Below are positions 33,405 through 45,221 of a stretch of 64,000 nt of DNA, piece after piece; the first letter of the stretch is position 1; every line of letters begins with the position of its first letter. A program made the translations under genes and the position numbers. The DNA is taken from assembly GCA_026182355.1 (NCBI GenBank), contig JAPFBL010000103.1:62001-126000 (forward strand), written 5' to 3'. The DNA is from Hermatobates lingyangjiaoensis (lineage: Eukaryota; Arthropoda; Insecta; Hemiptera; Hermatobatidae). Below the pieces are notes generated by a model that had not been told where the DNA came from, made no database searches, and saw nothing but the letters and a program-made list of their open reading frames with translations.

Positions 33405-33845
33405 CCGTCGGAGAGAGTCGCTATGGCTGCATTGACTCTCAGTGTACGTAAGCCTTTCGGCCACAACAGAAAATAAAATCAGGCTGATGAACCTAACGTG
33501 AAGCTCTGTAGCCACTTGAATCTCAAAAGAGTCCGAAACTGCCGAGGTGACCACCCAGAATGCCAAGGCGGGTCCCTACGAAAACTACATCACGTATCAA
33601 GACTTAAATCACGTATCTGAATCAGATCATCGATACAAATCGGCCATTCCAAACAGGTCAGCCCTATATACTAAGACTAAGTCCAGAGGTGCGTATATTC
33701 CCTCTCGGACACAAGACTAATTCGGAGAGGACGTTAAGGCGTTGGTCTCTAGCCTACACGATATCAGGTAGATCTGAAATATCCCTACTCTAAATACAAT
33801 TGAGCTAGGAAAAATTTAAGGCTCACAATGTAGAATCAACACATA
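33405..33845 (+). repeat. Composite SINE, second independent copy
   Basis: The 5' part (to about 33670) matches 18957-19190; the 3' part (GGAGAGGACGTTAAGGCGTT, ACGATATCAGGTAG, CCCTACTCTAAATACAATTG, GAGCTAGGAAAAATTTAAGG) is the common SINE body. No tRNA-like head of the usual sort precedes it. Two insertion sites having the same join show this is a real repeat family and not a chance nesting. Confidence 0.65.
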
Positions 33846-34209
33846 ATATGTCTCGACCATTTTTGAAATAGTTGCTAAATAATAAATGAGCCACACTTTC
33901 CACCCCTAGAACAGCAGTAATGTTCTGGAAAACAAAACAAAACAAAAAATGTTTACATATGCAACTGAATAATTGTTCTGTTGTTTTAGTTTAATATTCA
34001 ATATTAAATGAATATTTAATTTAGGATATGAAATATTCATTTTAATGGAATATTTAAGAAGTTATTTTATTTTTGTTGCATCCACAGAGAAGCGAGATAT
34101 CTGTTTCGATAAAGTATTATTTATTTTTATCATATTTTTATATTTCAAACCATTTAGGAGCACTTCTCAAATAACTAATGACCAAGACTTTGTACATTCT
34201 TAATCTACT
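33846..34209. other. AT-rich spacer
   Basis: Repeated ATATTT/AATATTC phrases around 33990-34050; nothing else recognised. Confidence 0.5.
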
Positions 34210-34410
34210 TAGGTTAAGTTAGGTTGGAGTGACCGAACACATATATTAGGTTGGAAAAAGGGAACACATATAGGCGAAAGATTGGTTCTTTGTAAAACTA
34301 CACAATGAACATTCTACATTGGCAGTCTTAAATTTTACCTAACACAAGTGTGTTTACAGGGTCTTAATGAGTACCTGTTATCGAACAGACTCGGGACCTA
34401 CGGCTTAATT
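34210..34410 (-). repeat. SINE, 5'-truncated (body and tail)
   Basis: Starts at the tail (AGGTTAAGTTAGGTTGGAGT on plus strand), which is partly re-duplicated (a second TTAGGTTGG at 34246), then the TTCTTTGTAAAACTACACAATG and body segments, ending near CTACGGCTTA. The tRNA-like head is missing. Confidence 0.8.
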
Positions 34411-35100
34411 TTGTATGATACATTATTCATGAAAAGTGTCTCGTATTTCACTCACCTTTTCATCTCTCAGTACTTTTTTTTAAATTATAAAAAATAAAAT
34501 CAAATAAGAATTTTAGGAGCAAAATAGTCTTCAGTACTTCCTTTTAATTTATGGTAAATCTAAATAGTTGAATCGTGTTTGAAGAAACCTGAATTTTTTG
34601 GCTCGAATTAGAAGAAAGAAAAATTTGGAATTCTTGAAGGCAAAGTCGGTTTACTTGAACTCTCGCTAGAGAAACTTCGTGCATTGCTTATTATGCAAAC
34701 TGCTGTTCATTGAACAGGATTATTAGTTGTTAATACTTTATATCTATTTATTGAGCATGAAGGTTTTGTAAAGCTGAAATCGGAGCTGAAGTAGGATTAT
34801 AAAAAATCTCGTAATCGAAGAAGGGAATTGATTCACTGATTCCAAAACTCAAGATAAAGCAATGAAGTTTTTGTTTGTTTTTTGTTCTATTTCCTTCTAG
34901 TTAAAATTATACTTTTTATTTTTTAATTCTAATACAGTATTAAAATTTTTATCAAGAAGTTGACGTTGTCAGAATGTATCTTTAAGGATATTTTTGGGAT
35001 ATCTTTAGGCAGAATGCAGGCATTTAAGTCTTGTGGTGACATTGTATACTCAACCTTAGAAAACGGATATATGTAAATGAGATGTAGCTACTTCTATTAT
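34411..35100. other. AT-rich interval, nothing recognised
   Basis: No credible open frame or shared repeat. Confidence 0.5.
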
Positions 35101-35109
35101 AAATACATT

Positions 35110-35606
35110 TCAGGTAATAATGACCAGTTTTGATTTGGAAACTCGACACATCTTTTGGGAATATCTGTCAGAAACCCCCCATGGCCAATGGCAGCAGACC
35201 CAGGTCTTTATCCAACAACTGAGTAGTCAAATAAACAAAGTACCTGATACTTGGCTCTGAGGAGGAAAGTCTGTCTGGATAACCAAACGACAAGGTGATA
35301 TACAGAACGACTAATTGAGACTGTACGGGACTAGCATGTACTCTTTGCTGGAAAACGTTTTAAACTTCTAACAAGAGCCTACCAATCTGGGTCTAAGTAG
35401 GAAAAAGTCCCTTTTAAAATCCAGGAGCCAGACAACTGGGGCGTTCTACTAGTTATACATGGTGAACAAAGCTTGTATCCTTGTCCATGGAACACGGTCA
35501 CTACCTCTGTGACGTTGACTCCAGTGCATGTTGAGACCCAGGAACGAAACCAACCTGGGTATGAGGTGGCTTCACATTCAAATAAACTAATATTATTATT
35601 ATTAGA
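35110..35606 (+). other. Less AT-rich block ending in an (ATT)n tail; possible retroposon 3' end
   Basis: The plus strand from 35119 opens a 47-codon frame (MTSFDLETRHIFWEYLSE...) ending at TGA near 35260. The block ends CAAATAAACTAATATTATTATTATTAG (short form: AATAAAC then ATT repeats) at about 35578-35606. A unique segment ending in a simple ATT tail is typical of a LINE or SINE 3' end, but I recognise no domain. Confidence 0.25.
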
Positions 35607-37117
35607 GGCATAACTACCATGACTGCTTCCATAGTCAAGATAGTATTTTTATGAGTATTTTTCCTGGTAATATAGCTCACTTGTATTTTGAAGTGGTGCC
35701 GAATCAAGAATAGCAAGAACGAACGAGAAATGTAAAGAAACTCAAGTGGGAAATAAGTTTAACAGCATATAACCTAATCAAAGGAGAAGATTGCTAGTAA
35801 TTCATTAAAATCATACCTATAATTTCCATTAATTTTATAACTCCCTGAATTTAAGATATTTTTTATTGTTGTTTATATAAATTCGTACTTCTTTGTTTTA
35901 TTATTACTTGACAAAAAATTGGTTTCCTATACAGAGGTGTGGTTTTGTTTGTTTCTTTGAAGAAGAGTTTTTGCAATGCTTTTCAGAGAACTTGGTTGAA
36001 TGGCAGTGACCAAAAATTATTTGCTTTTCTTGTTGTTGGATGATTCAACCAACTGGAATGTGGTTAGCCCAAAACACCTGTTGATCACTCAAGTATTGAA
36101 GCTCCATTAAAATTGGACGACTGCTTTCAAGAGCTACTTGAAACATTTAATTTTTTTTCTTTTTAATCTCGTTTTGTCTCTTCCAACTTCACTTTTGAAG
36201 GGTACTTGTTAACTTTTTTATTCATAGCTATTAGTAAATATTATTTTATTCATTATCAATTCTACTTATAACTCTACATTATGAAACCATAATTCATCTT
36301 AAAGAAAACAAAGAGAAATAATTCAAATAACTAACGACCGAAATAAATTTAACATGATTTATACTTTAAATTATTTTTTTCTCAATTACAAAAAAAAGTT
36401 TAGTTTAATTAGTGAACCAATAATAAACAATTAAATAGTACTATTTTTTTGTATTTTATAATTTTATTTTGAAGAAATTAATTTTTTATTGGCATTCTTT
36501 ATGAATTAAAACTAAATTATTTGTTATTTAGGTGTCTTAAGATGCAGTAAGTAGATATTAGAGTTGAACTGGTGAAAAACCTGGGAAATTTAGTTATGCT
36601 GACATCAATTCAGCTTCTGTAATTTTAAATATATCATAAGCTTTTAGGTTCTTATTCTTAGGTTGGTTCTTCTTCTGCGTTTAATAAATGCTGTTTGTTA
36701 TTTAAACGATTTAATTCTGAATATAAAACTTTGTTGTTTTATGAAGAAGTTTATTAAAAAGTTGTGTTCTTTAAATGATAATTAAATGTATTCTGTCTTA
36801 AAAATATTAATTGATATGTGAATTTCAGTTAAAGAATTGAATAATTTGATCTTTAACTGAACGGTTTCTGGATAGTAGAAATTCTGTATAAAGTAATTCG
36901 CTGTGACGTTTGGAACATAACCATGCCAAAACACAAAGTAATTTCAATTAAAAGAGATATTTGAGTGATTCCCTGACTCTAAGGAAAGTAGAATGTATGA
37001 AAAGTAAACTAATACCCTTCCATAAGGTATAATGAATGTGAATGTAGTTCTAGAGAGAAGAGTATTTACCGAAAATTACATTTTAACTTATTTAATAATG
37101 GTTTAAATACAAGAAAT
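35607..37117. other. AT-rich interval, nothing recognised
   Basis: Long homopolymer-rich stretch with no coding signal. Confidence 0.5.
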
Positions 37118-37322
37118 CATCTCTTGGAGAGGACGTTGAGACTTTGATCCAGAACCTCTACGTTGTCAGCTACAGTTTATAGATTCTTACATTAAATACG
37201 CTTAAGTTAGACAAAATTGAAGACCCTACATAGAGAATGTTCATTGTGTGGAATCACAAGGCCAATTATTGACTTATGTTTGTTATTTGGTGGGAGTACC
37301 AGTGCAACCTAAGCTAATCTAA
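37118..37322 (+). repeat. SINE, head missing
   Basis: Body (GGAGAGGACGTTGAGAC, AAATACGCTTAAGTTAG) and tail (ATTGTGTGGAATCACAAGGC, AGTGCAACCTAAGCTAATC). The CCTAA terminus is decayed. Confidence 0.75.
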
Positions 37323-37539
37323 ATAAAAGAAAACAATGAGATATAAAATATTGTAACTACTGGCTTACAGTAGACTAAGGTTTTTGACTATCCTGGAACA
37401 ATGCTTTTTCGTCGCCTGTAAGTGTGCATTACGTGGATCATTGCTTTCATGAACTAGTTGTCTAATGCAGCCCCTCAAACCGATTAAATTTTTTTTTTTG
37501 ATTGTGGAATTGCTCTCCCTTTATTCATTCGATTTTGGA

Positions 37540-37625
37540 GCACTAAATTTTACCTAACTCAAGACTATTTAGAGTAGGGATCTTTAACGAGTTCTTGACA
37601 TTATACAAGACGAGACCAAAATGCC
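37540..37625 (-). repeat. SINE body fragment
   Basis: ACTAAATTTTACCTAACTCA and TAGAGTAGGGATCTTTAACG match the SINE body on the minus strand; both ends are missing. Confidence 0.7.
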
Positions 37626-38335
37626 TTCTACGAAATATAACATGCTGTGATTTCTCTCATGAAAAAGTCGAGAGAGAGAGTGAGAATTCAAGCCGGAACT
37701 GTTCGTAGGCGAGTAAACAAGTCATTGGGCTACAATGATTTTCTAATTCACTACTAGTGTAAAATTATTAAAGGCCTAGCACACTTCTTGTTTGCCAGGT
37801 GAATCTTGAGGGAAGCTATAACTACTCTTTTTATGGTGTACCTACTGTTCACACAGATTGGAGAAGTTCATGACTGACCCAGGACCCACAAAGATTACGC
37901 AACCTTGGATTTGGAACCACAGCTACCATGAGACGAATGCGATGTGCCTACGCATGCAAGCTTTACCCATACTCTTGAAGGGGGCGACAAATCATATACG
38001 TAGAGCCCTTATGGACTCTACTAATGCTACCAAGGGGCATTAGTATCGTCAAATATTGCTTAGCCTTTTAAGTTTAGCTATAAGGCCTCCTTTATGTGTT
38101 TTCAGCGCTAACAGTTACTCCCTTTTACTTTTAGTACTGTTATATAGACCAGAAGAACCCCAAATACATTAAGGGTTTCGGAACTTCTTTTCTAAATGCC
38201 ATGAATTACTTTCAACATCACAGTTTTCTTCGTTGACGATTATTAGTTCTGGAGACTGCAAGGTGGATTCTCAGTTATGTCTTTAGATGTTCATGTAGGA
38301 GGTAGCACTGCGTGTATGTATCCACAAGCCGCTCC
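37626..38335. other. Unrecognised interval with weak coding-like frames
   Basis: A 61-codon plus frame at 37858-38043 and a short frame after a good polypyrimidine-AG (CTCCCTTTTACTTTTAG, ending near 38137; YIDQKNPKYIKGFGTSF follows) are the only items of note. No domain is recognised and no donor site pairs convincingly. Confidence 0.2.
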
Positions 38336-38425
38336 TCTGACAGGACGTAAAGCTGTTGGTCCCCAGTTAGTGTGGTATCAGTTCCCTACAGCCTATTTTG
38401 TAAAGATCTCTACTCAAATAAACCA
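38336..38425 (+). repeat. SINE body fragment
   Basis: AGGACGTAAAGCTGTTGGTC, GGTATCAGTTCC and AAAGATCTCTACTCAAATAA follow the order of the SINE body. It lies inside the 112-codon open frame at 38277-38615, which is therefore probably not a gene. Confidence 0.5.
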
Positions 38426-39012
38426 AAGTGCGATAACATTTAAAACACCATTTATAAATCCAAACTCGAAACGTACCTCACTTATAACTAATAGTTTGTT
38501 AAATAAGAAAATATACTGCACTTTCCCCTTGAACACCACTAAAGGAGGAAACCCTTCAAGTGTGGGTGTTAGATTCGAACTATTAGTGTTAACCAATCAA
38601 AGTTTAAACCTTTAAATAAAATCCCCACTTACGCCTTTAAAAAACAATATAGTTCTCTCATTCTTCAAATGCCTCAGTCCCAGTAATGTCTTTTCAGAGG
38701 CATTAAGTCGTCTTTGATAAAAGATTACTGTTTGGATTGGAATATTTTATTCTTTGCGAAATCCGAGCTGATTAATAGCAACTGAGACAAAATGTCGTTG
38801 AAAGTGGAATTGTTAATAAACCAAGACTTACAAGATTGAAACTGGTTAGTAATTATTTCCCCTTGTCCTATTTTATTGAAGATTCCCTGTTTTTAGTATT
38901 TAGTATTCCCTCTGCTGTAATCTCCACTATTTCTGCCCAACTTCATCTCTGTCGTACTCATCATTTATACCATTTCACTTCCCGTATGCTGTTTACTTAT
39001 CTTACAACTCAC
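38426..39012. other. Interval without recognised gene
   Basis: Nothing beyond a moderately pyrimidine-rich stretch at about 38900-39000. Confidence 0.45.
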
Positions 39013-39016
39013 TAAT

Positions 39017-39302
39017 AGGTTAGGTTAGGTTAGGTTGCAATGGCAGTCCCACAAGGGAACACACTTAGGCCGAGCATTGGCCCTTTGTGATACCACACAA
39101 TGAAGATTGATTCTACAGTGGGAGTCCTAAATTTTGCCTAACTCAAGTGTATTTACAGTAGGGATCTTTAACGAGTACCTGACTTCGTACAGGCTTGGGA
39201 CCGACCGTTTAACGTCCTTCTCCGAGGGACGACGTGCTCGGATTTATTCACCTCCCGCATGAATAAATCGAGGGCCAGGTGGGGATCGAACCCCGGTCCT
39301 AT
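39017..39302 (-). repeat. tRNA-derived SINE, near full length
   Basis: Begins (plus strand) with four AGGTT units at 39017, i.e. a CCTAA-type tail on the minus strand, then the tail (GGCCCTTTGTGATACCACAC), body (CCTAACTCAAGTG, GATCTTTAACGAGTACCTGA) and the tRNA-like head (AATAAATCGAGGGCCAG, GATCGAACCCC B box). The first bases of the head are missing. Confidence 0.9.
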
Positions 39303-39889
39303 CAGATTACAACTCACTAATAGAATTCTTTCTGTTTCAGGTTGGTTGATTGCTGTTACCTAATCAGAGATTGTCAGGTTTGTTTCCCTGAACAATTTTA
39401 TTAAATTTCAAAATTAATAATTACAATCGCTTCAAATTTTATTCACTTCAATGGTTTTTTTTTAAAAAAAATATTAGGTTTAAGTTGCTTGATAAATTAT
39501 AGTAACATATTAACTTGATCTGACAGTTGTTAAGTACTAAACTTTTTAATTATTTATTTCTTTTTTAAATCACAGGAAAAATGTTTAATAATATCTTTAT
39601 AAATAGCCTTATTTTGTTTTAAAAAATCCTTATAATATTTGGTAATAACCGGTTATTATGAAGGTTTTTTTTCATATAGTTCTTTAAGAAGTGTTTTTTC
39701 ATGACAGAATTTTTTTGTTGAAATGAAAATAGGTTTAAAGAGCTCTGGTTATGTATATTGGATATTTAAAAAAAGGCTTTCAAATATAGGCAATAAATAT
39801 AAATTTGTTATGGTTAATGTATCCTCAGTATATTTAATATGATTATCAATAGATGAATGAGATCATTGATAAATGAAGTTGACTTATAC
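39303..39889. other. AT-rich interval, nothing recognised
   Basis: No open frame or shared repeat recognised. Confidence 0.5.
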
Positions 39890-40680
39890 TTTAGGTTACT
39901 AACACTCATCAGAAGAATGAGTAAACTGCTTGGAAAGTAAAACAAGACTGACGTTTACTTCAAAAACACTGTCAGTGTTGCCATCTTACTTTACTTAAAT
40001 AAATAAATACTTGATAATAAAAAAAGTAGATCAGATATAAAATATAATAAAACATAATTGAAAAATAAAAGAATGATGCGCTTTAAATAAACAAATATTT
40101 AGCATAATCATAACATTGTCAAAATAAATATGAAATAAAAAACAAGAATTACGAATAATTAACGATTGAGGTCCAGTCCATTCTCAGATCTACCTCCAAG
40201 GAGATAATATGAGCTTCCTCTGAAGCCTCAAAGTGTCATAACAAGTGACGATTACGACATTGGAAGTTACTAATGTCACTTGGAGAGCTTCAGAAGATGT
40301 ATATATTTGACTTGGACGTAAATCTTCTTTGTGGACTAAACCTCAATCTCTAATCTTCATTATCGCTTGTTATTACTTTGTTTTATTACTTATTCATTTT
40401 AATAATATTTTTATTGTTTTATTTAATTATTTGGTCAAGTATTTTTCTTTTTTTTTGTTTCATTCTATTTTACGATATTTATCATTCTATTTTTTGTTAT
40501 TTTTTTCACTTCGGCTTTTTATTTTTTTATGCTTTTTAATTTATTATTTCTTCTTGCCTTTTCTTTATCCGTAAGATGGGAACACTGACAGAGTGCTTTT
40601 GAGCTGAAGACTTCAGTATTGGCTTGCCTTCTGAGTATCTCGCTTAGCTCTTCTTCTGATGACGTATTTTTTTAGGTTTT
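39890..40680. mobile_element. Inverted pair of family A PLE 3' regions
   Basis: The left half (39890-40235) is a minus-strand copy and the right half (40255-40680) a plus-strand copy, joined near 40245. Facing phrases include CGATTGAGGTCCAGTCC against GGACTAAACCTCAATC and GCTTCCTCTGAAGC against GAGAGCTTCAGAAGATG; the latter corresponds to the coding end RASEE seen at 15690. The outer ends carry CTGATGA-type motifs (39905-39911 minus; 40650-40657 plus). No endonuclease frame remains. Confidence 0.65.
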
Positions 40681-40696
40681 CTTTGATTTATATATA

Positions 40697-40911
40697 TGAT
40701 AAAACCACAATATGAAATGAGAAAAAAAGACTAAGATCTTTCAACCGTAACAAGCGGTCTTCGCCAGAGTCAAAACCTAACTAACCCTCTTTTGGGTTTG
40801 GACTCTGACGATGACCGCTTGTTACGGTTGAAAGATCTTATTATTTTTTTCCCATTTCGTATTGTGGTTTGATCAATCGTTGTTACTTCACGTTTTTATG
40901 TGAAATCTTGT
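40697..40911 (+). mobile_element. Palindromic PLE end, hammerhead family C
   Basis: Left arm 40697-40775 and right arm about 40790-40911, the same module as 8688-8862. Right core: CTGACGA (40804-40810), ACCG/CGGT hairpin, GAAA (40829-40832), GATC. The left core is CTGGCGA on the minus strand. It continues right into AACGTGAAGTAACAAC-type sequence complemented at 29110-29135, and then (TA)n at 40911-40924. Confidence 0.7.
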
Positions 40912-41029
40912 TATATATATATATGAAGTATTATTATTTGTATCATTCTATTTTATCTATAAATATACGTATATGTTAGGCTTTGTTACTACCAAAATAG
41001 TATTATTTATTCAAAAACTTGTAGTCCAG

Positions 41030-41222
41030 GGTTAGATCCCCACCTGTCCCCCGATTTATTCTACAGGTGAATAAATCTAAGTACGTCGTCCCTCGGAGAG
41101 GACGTTGAGCCGTTGCTCCCGAGCCTGTACAATATCAGGTACTCGTTAAAAATCCCTATTCGAAATCTACTTGAGTTAGGCAAAATTTAGGACTCCTAAT
41201 GTAGATCTGTAGAATCATTGAT
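41030..41222 (+). repeat. SINE, head and tail trimmed
   Basis: Starts at the B-box region (GGGTTAGATCCCC), passes CCCCGATTTATTCTACAGG, GGAGAGGACGTTGAGCCG and the body, and stops after TAGGACTCCTAATGTAGA. The CCTAA tail is missing. Confidence 0.8.
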
Positions 41223-41870
41223 CAAACGTAAACGGCTAAATGGCTGGCGTTATCACCCGCTAGGGGATCGGTTAAACAATAACAAAAAATGTTTCAAAAA
41301 CGTATTAATTTATGAGTAAAATGAAAGTTATTTGAATGACTCCAAATTTTTTGATGAAGCTAACTTTTATTGACACCATCTTAAGTAATCACTATAGAAA
41401 ACCATGGCAAGACAAATAACTAAGAGTTGATGCATTCTAACTCACACGTTCTTGACTGAGGTGTGGCGAAATGTGTTCTCCTTTAATGGTGATAAACATA
41501 CTTTTATATGATTTTTGTTTTCTTTTCTATGGATATTAGACAATAGCCAGTAAAATATAAAAATTAAGTTTATTTAAAGCAAATTCAAATCCAAATTGAT
41601 TAAATTTAAAGAAAAAAAAACCGTTTGTTTGGAAAATAAGAAGAGGCAAAAGCATTAACAGTACTATCCAGACAATACTAGCACTATCCTAAGAAATCCG
41701 CTACTTCATGCATATTGTTAATATTCTAAGATTTATATTACTAATACAAATCCGCTGCTGTTTTTAATTAGGTAAATGAAATTCGTGTGACGTCTGATAC
41801 AGACTTTTTTTTACTGTCACAATAAAAGAATCAATGTTAGTTATTTGAGTGGTGGATTGTTTATAGTTAC
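41223..41870. other. AT-rich interval, nothing recognised
   Basis: No open frame or shared repeat recognised. Confidence 0.5.
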
Positions 41871-42150
41871 AGGTAAGTGTCGCCCGGCTTGCTCAATAAA
41901 CCTTAGCCTCCCTTCACAAACGTCTCCTATTCGACAATAATAAATTCCCGCCCCTCCGCCTCCACCTGTCCCACTAAATCTCATCCCCCACCACCGCCAC
42001 TACCACCCCCTCAACACTCCAACTCGCAAACTTCCCCAAAAACCTGGCTTTAAAACTTCCAACCCAACCCTCTACCTGCCACCCGATTTACGACCATGCT
42101 CCATTTATAAATTCCCTTTTCCCTCCAATCCTCAAAACAACCCTTATTTC
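41871..42150. other. C-rich, G-poor island preceded by a consensus splice-donor sequence
   Basis: ACAG|GTAAGT (41869-41878) is a perfect 5' splice-site consensus. The following about 250 bases are C-rich and almost free of G on the plus strand (CCGCCCCTCCGCCTCC, TCCCCCACCACCGCC, ACCACCCCCTC). No open frame is recognisable. The minus strand has several G-runs that could form quadruplex structures. Whether it is intronic, regulatory or a GC-rich repeat is not decided by the sequence. Confidence 0.3.
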
Positions 42151-42508
42151 CATCCAAGAATAAAACCATAGAGAAGACAGTTGAAATTCAAATATCAACC
42201 CTTGTGTAAGTCTTACTTTAACGGGTTTTCTTCATTTCATTATGTAAAGAGGAATCGTAAAAACCTGAATATTAATAAAAACTTAGTAATGTTTTTGCAA
42301 ATGACTAATTTGTTTCCTATGACAGCGGTTATAAGATTTGAAGGATTGGAGAAATATGTTGCTGTTTGTCAGACGCAATTACAGTATGTGAGACAAAATG
42401 ATGCCTCAGTTTCTATTAACCCTGTTAGTTTTTCGTAGAGATTAAAATGTCTCATATCGCTTAGAACAAATTGAAGGCCTTTAGGTGCGGGTAACATTTA
42501 ATAATTGG

Positions 42509-42832
42509 TAGGTTAGGTTAGGTTGCAGTAACAGTCTCACAAGAGAACACACGTAGGCCGAACATTGGCCCTTTGTGATACCACACAAAAATTTTACGTT
42601 CGGACTCCTACATTTTGGCTGTCGCAAGTATGTTTAGAGTAGGACCTTTAACGAGTACCTGACATCGTACCGACGGATAAACGCTCTCCATCGTACCTGA
42701 CTCGGAACCGACGGATTAAACGCTCTCTCCGAGAAACGATATGAACAGATTTATTCATCTCCTGCGTGAATAAATCAGGGCTAGAATGGGTATGATCTAC
42801 CAGTCCAGAGGCGAGTACGTTGCCACTGGTCT
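42509..42832 (-). repeat. Full-length tRNA-derived SINE
   Basis: Tail TAGGTTAGGTTAGGTTGC at 42509, tail segment GGCCCTTTGTGATACCACAC, body, then a duplicated ATCGTACCTGAC phrase (about 42660-42705) and the head ending near 42832. The small internal duplication is private to this copy. Confidence 0.9.
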
Positions 42833-43583
42833 ATACTGTACAATTGGTAAGGGTGTAAAAAGGCAGAATATTCTACCTAACATAAGTAAATATCATTAAA
42901 TAATTTCTTTTACAACTGTTGAACACAATGTCACACATATATGGTCCAGAAAGGCTTTGGTTTCTAAGGTCATTGTTAGCATAACACAGCTCGGATAAGC
43001 CATCCTACAAATTCATAAAGTAAATTAGAGTCGATACTAGGCTCTGATCTAGATGGACTACTGACTGTCACTGGTGTTTGTTTCCTATTCACTCTTGCAA
43101 TCCTCATTGATGTTTCAGTAATGAATGAACTATTTTATCGGGTTAATTTTAGATCAAATTAACTAACTATTGCTTTACTCGTGTTAATTAAAGCACGGTT
43201 AATTTAACAAGTATCTTACATCGTAAACGCTTGAAGCAGATAGATTTACATCTTTTTACAGGATACGGCATAAACAAACAAGATTTATGCAATCCCTTCA
43301 TAAAAACACAAGCTTTCTCTTATCTCCCACATGACTAAGATTTGAACCTGAAAGATCTTCATCACTAACTCAAGCACGCTAATAATATAAGCATGTCACC
43401 ATATAGTAACTGAGTTCAGTCAATAATTAAATAGTTTCAATAAGAGTCCAATATATGAAACATCTATGTATCTTTCAAATATGGAAAATTCTGACTCTCA
43501 AATGATACTATGTACTTTCTAATATTTGTGAGAAGTCTATAAACAAATAACTAACTATAACAGGATTTCACAATATACAAGTC
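42833..43583. other. AT-rich interval, nothing recognised
   Basis: No open frame or shared repeat recognised. Confidence 0.5.
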
Positions 43584-43790
43584 AAATAAAAATGAACGTC
43601 TAAACCACAGTAAGAACTAAGAAAATAGACTAAGTTTCAACTCAAACAAGCCGTCTTCGTCAGAATCATACTAATAGCGATGCTGATATAGCGTTAGTAT
43701 CAGTTTGACTCTGGCAAAGGATAGTTGTTTTGTTTGAAAAATCTTAATATTTTTCTAATTCTTTCTGTGGTTTGTACGTTAAACATATAA
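43584..43790 (+). mobile_element. Decayed palindromic PLE end, hammerhead family C
   Basis: Inverted arms 43584-43667 and 43708-43790 keep the family C order (AAACCACAGTAAGAACTAAG, GACTAAG, CAAACAAGCCGTCTTCGTCAG left; TTTGACTCTGGC, GTTTGAAAAATCTTA right), but both cores are mutated (CTGGCAAAGGATAG on plus; GAAA changed). An old copy. Confidence 0.6.
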
Positions 43791-44894
43791 TTATATTGAA
43801 AAAATAATACATTTTTTTACTAGTTTAAGATGCTCATTTTTTCAACGCTTGAAACATTATTATTATGTGTTTATAGTTTACTATCTAGAAACCTACACTT
43901 TTCTTTCCATTGTGAATCGTCTATGGATATCATCCCAATTTTATTTTTCGGATAATATAGAGACCAAGGATGCAAAAAAATTGCCCTCTTTAGTGATTAG
44001 GTGTTGAAAGAGGAACCTACGACAACTTTGATGCTGATAACTGTATTCTTTTAAGGTAAACCGAAATCCGCTTTGTGGCTTTGAGTTCATGACATAAGTA
44101 GAACTGTATGATTATATATGTAGTGATGCTTCGAGACACGAAATCAATTCCTTCCGGAGGATCTTTCGAATATTTATTTTTTTCGTATAATGAGACACGT
44201 TTTGCATCTAAACAGCATCTTCCGTTCCAGTTCCCCCGAAAATATCTCTCTAAGTTATGACATTTTTAAAACTGGAAAGAAACATAGTATGATTATTAAA
44301 TACATCATAATCATTTGAATAAATGATAATACAACAATAAAATGTTTGAAAATTAATAATGCAATAATATTACGAATAATTGGAACCATACCTTTAGAGT
44401 CAGGCAAATATGGAGGAAGAAGAGGAGGTTACGGAGTTCTTCTCAAATAACAGAAATCAGACAGATCTTTACCACAAGAAATTTAAATTCATTACACTAA
44501 ATAATTATAATGTTCACTAAATTTAATACTAATTTTTTTCTAATTTTAATTTCAATTTTTTTGTTTATTTAAGTTTTTTGCGATTTATGTTCTTGTTTTT
44601 GCTTTAATGTTTCGAGTTTTTTTTTCGTAAAATGATTAGTAAAATCCGTCTTTGTCTTTTGAATTTGTATTATCAATTGATTTTTATATTTATTACTGGG
44701 AATTGCCATAACGAATCAATGTTAGAACTCACAAATCCAGCAATATGAGACTTTGATTAGTCAAAACGCATAATTTTTTGAAAAAGCTTTTTAAGTTTCG
44801 GTGTGAAAAATGGGTGTAATTGAAGATTGGTTAGAAAGCTACACCTCTTGACTCTGATTCCTCAAGGGAATATTGTATCTTCCTGATGGTTCTA
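43791..44894. other. AT-rich interval; one weak hammerhead-like phrase
   Basis: The minus strand at about 44240-44190 reads GGAAGATGC, a loop, GATGCAAAACGTG, resembling a decayed PLE hammerhead. Nothing else is recognised. Confidence 0.35.
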
Positions 44895-45212
44895 TAGGTT
44901 AGGCTAGGTTTTAGTAGCAGTCCCACGAGAGAATACATGTAGGCCTAATATTGAACCTTTGTGATACGAAAGAATGAACATTCTACAATATAGGGAGTTC
45001 TAAGTTTTGTCTAACCCAAGTACATTTAGAGTAGAGATCTTTAGCGAGTACCTGATATCGTGCAGGCCTCGGGACCAACGTCTTAATGTCTTCTCCGAGG
45101 AGTGACGTGCTCAGATTTATTCAGCTCCCGCGTGAATAAATCGAGGGCCAGGGTAGGTATTTAATCCCAGATCTGTCAGTCCAGAAGCGAGCATATGACC
45201 ATCCTGGGCTAA
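44895..45212 (-). repeat. Full-length tRNA-derived SINE
   Basis: Tail TAGGTTAGGCTAGG, AGTCCCACGAGAGAATACAT, body, GATTTATTCAGCTCCCGCG, and head with CCCAGGATGGTCATATGCTC on the minus strand. Confidence 0.9.
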
Positions 45213-45221
45213 CATGACTCA

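Noticed and set aside
38277..38615. 112-codon plus frame as a gene
   Set aside because: It overlaps a SINE body fragment (38336-38425), has an opposing frame, and shows no domain.
39017..39040. Interstitial telomere array
   Set aside because: Only a few TTAGG-like units, always at the same end of a SINE; not an independent telomeric tract.
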